From: Verrucomicrobiota bacterium
GTDB taxonomy: Bacteria > Verrucomicrobiota > Verrucomicrobiia > Limisphaerales > UBA1100
Assembly: GCA_028872645.1 (NCBI GenBank)
Contig: JAPKDK010000061.1
Location: forward strand, 1 to 12,494
Reading direction: 5' to 3'
DNA length: 12,494 nt
Each line of letters begins with the position of its first letter. The first letter of the stretch is position 1. Below are positions 1-6,226 of this stretch, in pieces. The notes below the pieces were generated by a model. It ran no database searches. It was not told the DNA's origin and was given only the letters and a program-made list of their open reading frames with translations. Both the position numbers and the translations under genes were made by a program.

Positions 1-668
1 ACGTACTCACTGTCAAAATGATCCACAAACTCATTCATCTCCATTGGCGTCATCAAGTAGCCATTAAAAAAAATATTTTCGATGTTTAAATGAACCTTCA
101 ATTTCTCTGCCGTGGGCAGCAGTTTTCCAATTGCCTCGCGCGCGCGACTGTCGCACAGGTTGTTCGGAGTTGGATCATGATCTTCACGCCACGGCATGTG
201 AACCGCACCCGGCACGACCAACAGGTTTTCCGCCCCCAAATGATACGCCGCCTCGGTCATTTTAGCCGCGAGCTCCATGCCGCGCGCGCGTTCCTGCTGA
301 TTATTGCTCGTAAGCGGATATGGCCAGAACAAAAACGAACAGATACCACTAATTGCGATACCAATCCGCTCGGCCTCTTTTCGGATTTCCAAAAATTCTT
401 TCGGGCCGCTCTTCGGGGAGAGATCGCTTTCAAGATCGTAGTTAAGTTCTATCCCGTCAAAGCCAGCGTCCTTGGCTAGTTGCAGGCATTCCTTCAGAGA
501 CATCCGGTCCGGATACGGGAACGCCCAAAGGTTTATTGATTTTTTCATCTTGTAGCGCTTGGGCGATGCCTTTCGATCATCCGGCGCGGCTTGCGCGGAC
601 GGCGCATTCACCAACGCGGCACCACCCGCGGCAGCAAGAGCAGTTCGTAATACCTCACGACGGTTCAT
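1..668 (-). CDS. Tat-exported sugar phosphate isomerase/epimerase-like TIM-barrel protein (3' end outside window)
   Basis: The frame is open from the ATG at 668 to the window edge, giving 222 residues without a stop; the C-terminus is missing. The N-terminus is a twin-arginine signal (MNRREVLR followed by an Ala/Gly-rich stretch to about residue 28), so the protein is probably exported folded. The mature part resembles xylose isomerase-like/AP endonuclease 2 TIM barrels: INLWAFPYPDRMSLKECL (45-62), GFDGIELNYD (69-78), an ISGIC strand (106-110), VVPGAVHMPW (151-160) and HLNIENIFF (193-201), whose Glu is a likely metal ligand. Such proteins usually isomerise or epimerise sugars or hydroxypyruvate-like substrates; the substrate cannot be told here. 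The frame stays open upstream to an ATG at 788, but the Tat motif next to 668 favours the shorter start. A weak promoter-like pair (TTGCGT at 739-734, TATTTT at 716-711, 17-bp spacer) precedes it. It diverges from the Sel1-protease gene. Confidence 0.85.
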   Translation of the reverse strand, partial: MNRREVLRTALAAAGGAALVNAPSAQAAPDDRKASPKRYKMKKSINLWAFPYPDRMSLKECLQLAKDAGFDGIELNYDLESDLSPKSGPKEFLEIRKEAERIGIAISGICSFLFWPYPLTSNNQQERARGMELAAKMTEAAYHLGAENLLVVPGAVHMPWREDHDPTPNNLCDSRAREAIGKLLPTAEKLKVHLNIENIFFNGYLMTPMEMNEFVDHFDSEY

Positions 669-817
669 TGAGGAGCCAGGGTGCGGCGCAAAAGGAGTGG
701 TCACGCACCCAAAATACCACGCACCTAACAACCACGCAACTGTCTTTGTGCATAACTGGCACTTGCCCGGTTCGTTTAGAAAATCCATCTTGATGTTTTG
801 GTGGCCAAGCCGTCGTC

Positions 818-823
818 AGGAGG
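818..823 (+). promoter_or_regulatory. Shine-Dalgarno AGGAGG deciding the Sel1-protease start
   Basis: A perfect AGGAGG sits 4 nt before the ATG at 828 and only 1 nt before the ATG at 825. It places the start at 828 rather than at the upstream in-frame ATG at 798, and makes the signal peptide begin cleanly with MRSEIII. Confidence 0.75.
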
Positions 824-827
824 AATG

Positions 828-2285
828 ATGCGCTCAGAAATTATTATCCCGTCACTGTTGTGCCTTGCACTGACGCTGCCTGGCGCGGAGCCGACAAAGC
901 CTAAGACGCCGCCCGGTGACGGGGAGTACCATTTTCATTTGGGCATGAACCACTACACCGGGCTCGGCGGCAAACCCAACTACGCTGAAGCCGCACGGCA
1001 GTTTCAACTGGCTGCCACCGAAGGACACGCGCGCGCGCAAGGGCAACTCGGCATTTGCCTGCTTAAAGGACGCGGCGTGCCAAAAGATCGTGATCTCGCC
1101 GTGCGCTGGCTCAACCGTGCCGCGAATCACAAAGATCCCATTGCCCTCTTCACACTGGGCAACTTCCACGCGCAAGCCAATGATTATGTAAAGGCAAACA
1201 AATATTATCTCGAAGCCTCCGCCCAGGGCCACGCTGCTGCAATGAATAATCTGGGCACCTCGCACGAGCACGGCCACGGCGTGCCCGCCAATACCGCCAA
1301 AGCCACCGAGTGGTACGGCAACGCCGCACGCATGAACCTCGCCGCCGCTCAATGCAATCTAGCCCTCATGCTCGCCACCGGTCGCGGCGTGGCAAAAGAC
1401 TCCGCGCGCGCGCTAAAGCTATACCGCGCTGCTGCCGATCAAGGCAACGTGCGCGCGCAGTTCCTGCTGGGTGCCGCACTCCACTTCGGTGCCTTGGGAA
1501 ACCCTGACCGTGTGGAAGCCGCCAAGTGGCTGCAACTCGCCGCGCAACAGGGCCACGTAGCCGCTCGCGCTCATTTCGCTACAGTGAACGGCAAACTCTC
1601 CGCCGACCAACAAAAGACAGTCGACAAGCAGGTCTCCACTTTTATGGCTAGCGTAACACGCTCTAAAAACGGGGCCATCGGTTCCGGTTTTTTTATCACG
1701 GAACAAGGCCATCTCATCACCACGCATCACCTCGTCGCCCGCTCCGATAGCATTGAAGTGCTTATAGCCGGGCGCCGCCACTTGGCGCACGTGCTCAAGG
1801 CCGACCCAATCAATGACATTGCCCTGCTGAAAATTGACTCGAAGACCCCTGCCTTGACCCTCATGAAAGGGCGCCAACTTCACCTCGGTCTCCCCGTTTT
1901 TACTATCGGCCTTCCCAATCAAGCTGAGAAGTTTTCCGGCCCAAAATATTCACACGGATTCATCCGGAAACTATCCGGACGCACTTTGGATCCCCGCCAC
2001 GTACAGGCTGATTTGAATTTGCAGCCCGGGCATTCGGGCGCGCCTTTGTTCGATTCAACCGGACAGGCGATTGGCATGCTGACCTTTAAACTTGATGAAC
2101 TGAAGGCCTACCAAGCCACCGGCAGCCTGCCCCATACCTTGAACACAGCACTCGAAGTCGGGCGAATCCATGCCTTCCTGCTTGCCTTCCCCGCCATCCG
2201 CCGACAAATGCCCCGGCACACGGCGGAATCCAATGAGGCTTTGGCTGCCGCCGAATCAGCCACAACGCAAGTCTTGGTACAATAG
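828..2285 (+). CDS. Secreted Sel1-repeat protein fused to a trypsin-like (HtrA-type) serine protease domain
   Basis: A 485-residue protein with a Sec signal peptide (MRSEIIIPSLLCLALTLPGA). About six Sel1-like repeats of some 36 residues follow (roughly 32-245; the third is degenerate), with the usual LGxxxxxGxGVxxDxxxAxxWxxxAAxxGH pattern. Then comes a chymotrypsin-fold domain (about 270-450). The catalytic triad looks intact: His301 in LITTHHLV, Asp330 in NDIALLKI and Ser403 in PGHSGAPLFD. No PDZ domain is visible. Sel1 repeats form alpha-solenoids that bind proteins, so a periplasmic or secreted protease whose partner is chosen by the solenoid is a reasonable inference. Start choice: AGGAGG at 818-823 lies 4 nt before the ATG at 828. 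An ATG at 825 and another at 798 are in frame, but neither has a well-placed ribosome site. A second Sel1 gene follows after 84 bp. The C-terminal 45 residues have no recognisable domain. Confidence 0.88.
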   Translation: MRSEIIIPSLLCLALTLPGAEPTKPKTPPGDGEYHFHLGMNHYTGLGGKPNYAEAARQFQLAATEGHARAQGQLGICLLKGRGVPKDRDLAVRWLNRAANHKDPIALFTLGNFHAQANDYVKANKYYLEASAQGHAAAMNNLGTSHEHGHGVPANTAKATEWYGNAARMNLAAAQCNLALMLATGRGVAKDSARALKLYRAAADQGNVRAQFLLGAALHFGALGNPDRVEAAKWLQLAAQQGHVAARAHFATVNGKLSADQQKTVDKQVSTFMASVTRSKNGAIGSGFFITEQGHLITTHHLVARSDSIEVLIAGRRHLAHVLKADPINDIALLKIDSKTPALTLMKGRQLHLGLPVFTIGLPNQAEKFSGPKYSHGFIRKLSGRTLDPRHVQADLNLQPGHSGAPLFDSTGQAIGMLTFKLDELKAYQATGSLPHTLNTALEVGRIHAFLLAFPAIRRQMPRHTAESNEALAAAESATTQVLVQ

Positions 2286-2314
2286 TCAGTGCGAATAAGT
2301 CAAATAACATAAGC

Positions 2315-2342
2315 TTGACACGGGCTGAATTTTCCCTATCTT
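2315..2342 (+). promoter_or_regulatory. Sigma70-like promoter for the Sel1 lipoprotein gene
   Basis: A consensus -35 TTGACA (2315-2320), a 16-bp spacer and a -10 TATCTT (2337-2342, 4 of 6 consensus bases) lie in the 84-bp gap after the protease gene. Transcription would start near 2349, giving a leader of about 20 nt that contains the Shine-Dalgarno AAGGAGGG (2357-2364). This suggests that the lipoprotein gene can be transcribed independently of the protease gene. Confidence 0.6.
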
Positions 2343-2369
2343 TTGAGACCCTTACCAAGGAGGGTTGTC

Positions 2370-2957
2370 ATGGCAAGAACTTACACCAAGCAAATTGTCG
2401 TTTTGAGCACGGCTGTATTATTAATCAGCTGGAGCTCAGGTTGTGGGAATTCCAAGAAAAAAACCGAAGCCGCCGCCAAAGCCAAAGCAGCGGAGTCCGA
2501 AGCCCAGGCATTGCGTGCAGATCCCGATGATAAGCTGGGGCAGGCGTATGATCATTATTCTGGGAATGGCACCCCCATCAATTACCCGCGTGCCGCCCTG
2601 CTCTTTCGCAAACTCGCCGAGGAAGGTAATGCGATAGCACAATTTTCTCTTGGAGCAATGTTTCAAAACGGCCTGGGCGTTCCACAAAATTACATGGAAG
2701 CCGTCAAGTGGTATCAAAAATCCGCGATGAGCAATCATCCCGACGGACAATATTTACTGGGACTCGCGCTTAAAGAAGGCAGCGGCGTGCCGCGCGATCG
2801 CATTGAGGCATTCAAGTGGCTGCAACTCGCGGCCGAAGGGGATATGAAATATATTGAATCACGTGATGAACTGGCCTTGCTGTTACCCGCCGAAATGATG
2901 GCTGAAGGCAAACGCCGAGCCGAAGAACATCATCAGTATCACGGCTCCGGCAACTAG
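2370..2957 (+). CDS. Small Sel1-repeat lipoprotein
   Basis: A 195-residue protein. The N-terminus is a lipoprotein signal: hydrophobic VVLSTAVLLIS, then a lipobox-like WSSGC with Cys25. The Ser at -3 is less usual than Leu. A short basic/Ala-Glu helix (about 28-50) follows, then three Sel1 repeats (about 52-88, 89-124 and 125-160), including the clear units NGLGVPQNYMEAVKWYQKSA and GSGVPRDRIEAFKWLQLAA. It is probably anchored in a membrane and acts as a protein-interaction scaffold; no enzymatic motif is seen. Start choice: AAGGAGGG (2357-2364) lies 5 nt before the ATG at 2370. An in-frame upstream start at 2343 would overlap the promoter and ribosome site. Its last repeat closely resembles the last repeat of the upstream Sel1-protease (both contain KWLQLAA), so the two may be paralogous in that part and may work in one pathway. 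It converges with glgC, with 17 bp between the stops. Confidence 0.85.
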   Translation: MARTYTKQIVVLSTAVLLISWSSGCGNSKKKTEAAAKAKAAESEAQALRADPDDKLGQAYDHYSGNGTPINYPRAALLFRKLAEEGNAIAQFSLGAMFQNGLGVPQNYMEAVKWYQKSAMSNHPDGQYLLGLALKEGSGVPRDRIEAFKWLQLAAEGDMKYIESRDELALLLPAEMMAEGKRRAEEHHQYHGSGN

Positions 2958-2974
2958 CCCCTCCTTCTAAAAAC

Positions 2975-4282
2975 TCAAATGACTGTGCCGTGCGGAACCA
3001 CGGCGTTCTTTTGAATAATCACAATGCCGTCGCGCACAACGTAACCTTCGCCATCCTCATTGTCTTTGTGACCTTCAGGACTAATCACGCATTTATCTCC
3101 AATGCGTGCGTTTTTATCAATGATTGCATTATCGATCCGCGTGTTGCTGCCGATGCCGATAGCTGGAATGTTTTGTGAGTGATGCTCCTTGATCGAGTGA
3201 TTTGTCTCGTAAAAATCCGCTCCCATCATAACCACACGATGGAGCTTTGTCCCACTGCCCACCACGCTACGCACGCCCACAATGCTGTGGCTGATTTGCG
3301 CGCGATTAATAATACAACCGTCACTGAGTACCGCGTGGTCAATGGCCGCGCTGTTGATTTTACTGGCGGGCAGAAAACGCGGGCGCGTAAAGATGGGCGC
3401 GGACATATCAAAGAAATTAAACTTGGGCAGTTCGCTGGCCGCATCGAGGTTGGCATCGAAAAATGTTTTAATCGTGCCGACATCTTCCCAATAGCCCTGA
3501 TATACGTAGGAAAATGACCGGCGCGTTTGGATGGCTTTGGGAATGATGTGCTTCCCGAAGTCAGCGTGGTCACTATCCAACAAATCCACAAGCACATCAC
3601 GGTTGAAAATATAAATGCCCATCGAGGCCAGAAACTGATCGTCGGTGGCCTTGATATTGAGGTTGTGCCGGGTGGTGTCGTGGATTTTCAGGGAATCGAT
3701 GACCGCCTCGTCCTTCGGTTTCTCCACAAACTCCCGAATGCGTTGCTCCTCATCGATCTTCATAATGCCAAATCCACCGACCGCATCGCGATTGACCGGG
3801 ATGGTGGCCACCGTCAACTCGGCGTCATTGGCGATGTGCTCATCGAATGCCTTGCGGAAATCCATATTGTACAATTGATCACCGCTTAAAATTAAAATGT
3901 GATCAAAACGATGGTTGAGGAAATGCGTCATATGTTTCCGCACCGCATCCGCCGTGCCTTGGAACCACGAGGAATCGGAGAGGGTTTGCTCCGCCGCCAA
4001 AATTTCCACAAATCCGTGCGTGAAATGGTCGAACTTATATGATTGCGAAATATGCCGATGTAACGAAGCGGAATTAAACTGCGTGAGCAAATAAACCCGT
4101 TTGAGGCCGGAATTAATGCAATTGGAAATCGGAACATCGACCAGCCTATACTTACCCGCGAGCGGCACGGCCGGCTTGGCGCGCTGCCGCGTGAGCGGAA
4201 ATAGACGCGTCCCTCGCCCACCGCCCATCACCACGGAAAGGATAGCATCAGGATCAAAAGGTTTAAGTTGCTTTTCAGGCAT
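2975..4282 (-). CDS. glgC: Glucose-1-phosphate adenylyltransferase (ADP-glucose pyrophosphorylase)
   Basis: Makes ADP-glucose and pyrophosphate from ATP and glucose-1-phosphate, the committed step of bacterial glycogen synthesis; cytosolic. With the start at 4282 the protein has 435 residues, usual for the family. Visible motifs: nucleotide-binding GGGRGTRLFPLTRQRAKPA (20-38), PISNCINSGL (51-60), catalytic Asp135 in SGDQLYNMDF, glucose-1-phosphate-binding FVEKPK (185-190), YWEDVGTI (264-271), and a C-terminal left-handed beta-helix with IGIGSNTRIDNAIIDKNARIG (376-395) and an end QKNAVVPHGTVI. The C-terminal part resembles the cyanobacterial/plant enzymes more than enterobacterial GlgC, so control by a 3-phosphoglycerate-like effector is possible (inference). 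The frame is open to 4393, but those residues do not look like GlgC. No strong Shine-Dalgarno is visible at 4282. It diverges from mtnP across 119 bp; no glgA or glgB lies in the window. Confidence 0.95.
   Translation of the reverse strand: MPEKQLKPFDPDAILSVVMGGGRGTRLFPLTRQRAKPAVPLAGKYRLVDVPISNCINSGLKRVYLLTQFNSASLHRHISQSYKFDHFTHGFVEILAAEQTLSDSSWFQGTADAVRKHMTHFLNHRFDHILILSGDQLYNMDFRKAFDEHIANDAELTVATIPVNRDAVGGFGIMKIDEEQRIREFVEKPKDEAVIDSLKIHDTTRHNLNIKATDDQFLASMGIYIFNRDVLVDLLDSDHADFGKHIIPKAIQTRRSFSYVYQGYWEDVGTIKTFFDANLDAASELPKFNFFDMSAPIFTRPRFLPASKINSAAIDHAVLSDGCIINRAQISHSIVGVRSVVGSGTKLHRVVMMGADFYETNHSIKEHHSQNIPAIGIGSNTRIDNAIIDKNARIGDKCVISPEGHKDNEDGEGYVVRDGIVIIQKNAVVPHGTVI
2987..3012 (+). terminator. 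Possible intrinsic terminator of the Sel1 gene, inside the 3' end of glgC
   Basis: GCCGTG (2987-2992), loop CGGAAC, CACGGC (2999-3004), then GTTCTTTT. The perfect 6-bp GC-rich stem and following T-rich run lie 30 nt after the lipoprotein stop codon on the plus strand. The stem overlaps the last codons of glgC on the opposite strand, so it may be coincidental. The stem is short and the T run is interrupted by one C. Confidence 0.35.
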
Positions 4283-4401
4283 AAAAACACTGCTTGCTCG
4301 CGGCTCATCCACCGCCCACATTGGGTGTGGGGCATTGCCCGCGATTTGTTGGGATGACCCGACCTTGCAACAAACATGGGAGCAACGCGACAAAAAAGAA
4401 A

Positions 4402-5274
4402 ATGGCTAGTAAAACTCATCGCATCGGCATCATCGGCGGCAGCGGTCTCTACAACATTGAAGGCTTTCGCGGCAAAAAATGGGTGACCGTGAAAACTCCA
4501 TTCGGCGCGCCGTCTGACCAATTGCTCACCGGCAAACTCGCCGGACGCGAGGTCGCCTTTCTCCCCCGCCACGGGCGCGGCCATCGCATTTTACCCAGCG
4601 AACTAAACCACCGGGCCAATCTTTGGGCCATGAAAAAGCTCGGTGTGCAGTGGGTCATCAGCGTCAGCGCAGTGGGGTCGTTGCAAAAAAAATACCGCCC
4701 GTGCGACATTGTGCTGATCAATCAATTTCTTGACCGCACCAAACAATCCGCCAACCACACTTTTTTTGGCAATGGCATCGCGGCGCACGTCGCCTTCGCT
4801 GATCCCATTTGTGAGGAACTGCGCCAACTCATCCTAAAAAGCGCCAAGCTCAAAAAAGCCCGCGTGCACAACGGCGGCACCTACGTGAATATGGAAGGCC
4901 CCGCCTTCAGCACCCGCGCGGAGTCGCTCACCAATCATAAACTCAAGTACGATGTCATCGGCATGACCAATCTTGGCGAAGCCAAATGTGCTCGCGAAGC
5001 GGAAATTGCTTACGCGACAATGGCGATGATCACTGATTACGATTGTTGGAAAACCGACGAGGCCCACGTAACGGTGGAGATGGTCATCGACAACCTCACC
5101 CGCAACGCCGCCACCGCCAAGGCCGTGCTGGCTGATGTCATCCAACACATCCCCAAAACCCCCGCCGATTGGCCCTGCCACAGCGCGCTGAAAAATGCAA
5201 TTATGACCGATCGCAAAGTGTGGCCGGCAAAGACGGTGAAAGAGTTGAAACCGATTTTGGAGAAATACCTTTAG
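4402..5274 (+). CDS. mtnP: 5'-methylthioadenosine phosphorylase
   Basis: Phosphorolyses 5'-methylthioadenosine, the by-product of polyamine synthesis, to adenine and 5-methylthioribose-1-phosphate; it feeds the methionine salvage pathway. The 290-residue protein has the family length and motifs: GIIGGSGLYNIEGF (9-22), LPRHGRGHRILPS (54-66), NHRAN (69-73), SAVGSL (89-94), NQFLDRT (107-113), GTYVNMEGPAFSTRAES (159-175), GMTN (187-190) and MITDYDCW (209-216) with the base-recognition Asp pair. GMTN with TDYDCW points to MTAP rather than to purine nucleoside phosphorylase. The segment after GMTN reads LGEAKCAREAE, where family members usually have Pro in place of the Gly. Start choice: the ATG at 4402 begins immediately before the first strand (MASKTHRIGIIGG). 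An in-frame start at 4294 would add 36 unrelated residues. No clear Shine-Dalgarno; the start is preceded by an A-rich stretch. The stop is 3 bp from the stop of the convergent SMP-30 gene. Confidence 0.93.
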   Translation: MASKTHRIGIIGGSGLYNIEGFRGKKWVTVKTPFGAPSDQLLTGKLAGREVAFLPRHGRGHRILPSELNHRANLWAMKKLGVQWVISVSAVGSLQKKYRPCDIVLINQFLDRTKQSANHTFFGNGIAAHVAFADPICEELRQLILKSAKLKKARVHNGGTYVNMEGPAFSTRAESLTNHKLKYDVIGMTNLGEAKCAREAEIAYATMAMITDYDCWKTDEAHVTVEMVIDNLTRNAATAKAVLADVIQHIPKTPADWPCHSALKNAIMTDRKVWPAKTVKELKPILEKYL

Positions 5275-5277
5275 CCA

Positions 5278-6222
5278 CTATTTGCGCGGCGGATAATTCC
5301 GAGGCCCATTCTGATACAGCACACCGCGCGTCCGGGTTTTCATGCGATACACTTTGTCGAAGCAAGTGATGTACATGAACTCGAGCTTCGGTCCCGCAAA
5401 AGTCACGCTAGTCATGCCCTTAATTCCCGCCGGCCCGGGGATCACTCCACTGATGCGCCCGGTGGGATCGAAGTATTGCACTCCCAATTCGGTGGTCACG
5501 TAGTAACGGCCGTAGGCGTCAGCGATCATTCCGTCGCCGCGACAAGAGGGTTTGAACTTGGGCAAGACCGAACGCTCCGCACCGGGGTCGGGCTTGCGGC
5601 GCATGGTCATGTACGGCTGCTTGAATTTCAAACTGCCATCGCTCTCAACGCGAAAGGCCCAGCAAAATTTGCCGCGAAAATCCGACACCGCCAGTGTCCC
5701 TTGATCGGGCGATAGACAAATGCCGTTCGGGCCGGTGATCCCAATATCCGCCGCCTTCAGCGCGCCGGTTTTTGTGTTCACAAAGGTCACCTGTTTCTTT
5801 GGTGTCTCGGTGAAATACAGATAGCCCTTGTGCGTCACCACGAGGTCATTCGGCTGGACGTCCTTGGCAAGCACCGTGATTTTGCTGGTCTTCACGTCGA
5901 TGGAAACCAACTCCCGCGCGCGTGCGCGACAGGCGTAGAGCTTGCCGTCCGAGCCAAATTTCATCCCGCTAATGCCAGTAGCATCCTTGAGAAACGGCAC
6001 CACCTTCGCATCGAGGCCCACGCGATAGAGCCCTTGCTCGCTGCGCAGATCCGAGAAATAAAAATTACCTTTATCATCCGCCGTCGGCGCATCGGAAAAG
6101 CCGAGCCCCTCCACGACGAGCTGCCATTTCTCGCCGGGAATGAGCACCTGCGATAACGGCATGTCTTGCGAGACGGCCGAGCCACCCAATCCCAGCAGTC
6201 CAATAATTAGAAAGTTTTTCAT
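5278..6222 (-). CDS. Secreted SMP-30/gluconolactonase-like beta-propeller protein
   Basis: A 314-residue protein with a Sec signal peptide (MKNFLIIGLLGLGGSAVSQD), probably periplasmic or secreted. The body has the six-bladed propeller repeats of the SMP-30/gluconolactonase/LRE family: GFSDAPTADDKGNFYFSD (41-58), PNDLVVTHKGYLYFTET (124-140), GPNGICLSPDQGTLAVSD (164-181) and GDGMIADAYGRYYVTTE (229-245). Family members use a divalent metal held by Glu, two Asn and Asp. Candidates here are Asn125 and Asn166 with Asp230, while the usual Glu-Gly-Pro near the first blade is replaced by Asp45-Ala-Pro. It may hydrolyse lactones of sugar acids; the substrate is unknown. It begins only 4 bp after the esterase stop, and its Shine-Dalgarno-like GAAGGA lies over the end of the esterase gene. 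The two are thus probably translated together and may act on linked substrates. Confidence 0.85.
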   Translation of the reverse strand: MKNFLIIGLLGLGGSAVSQDMPLSQVLIPGEKWQLVVEGLGFSDAPTADDKGNFYFSDLRSEQGLYRVGLDAKVVPFLKDATGISGMKFGSDGKLYACRARARELVSIDVKTSKITVLAKDVQPNDLVVTHKGYLYFTETPKKQVTFVNTKTGALKAADIGITGPNGICLSPDQGTLAVSDFRGKFCWAFRVESDGSLKFKQPYMTMRRKPDPGAERSVLPKFKPSCRGDGMIADAYGRYYVTTELGVQYFDPTGRISGVIPGPAGIKGMTSVTFAGPKLEFMYITCFDKVYRMKTRTRGVLYQNGPRNYPPRK

Positions 6223-6226
6223 AGCT

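Noticed and set aside
90..479. Plus-strand ORF of 129 codons, with two more ORFs at 536-828
   Set aside because: They are antisense to the sugar isomerase-like gene and its leader; the minus frame has clear domain motifs and a Tat signal, while these show no recognisable family.
852..1922. Two minus-strand ORFs of 166 and 167 codons
   Set aside because: They lie fully antisense to the Sel1-protease gene; their composition mirrors the coding strand and no family motif is seen.
3179..3889. Plus-strand ORFs of 112 and 120 codons
   Set aside because: They are antisense to glgC, whose frame is certain.
4315..4331. Perfect 6-bp inverted repeat CCCACA-TTGGG-TGTGGG in the glgC-mtnP intergenic region
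   Set aside because: It could be an operator for one of the divergent genes, but it is short, single, and not tied to a recognisable promoter.
4283..4401. Longer starts for glgC (4393) and mtnP (4294) that would make the two genes overlap
   Set aside because: The added residues do not resemble either family, and each protein has a natural start at 4282 or 4402.
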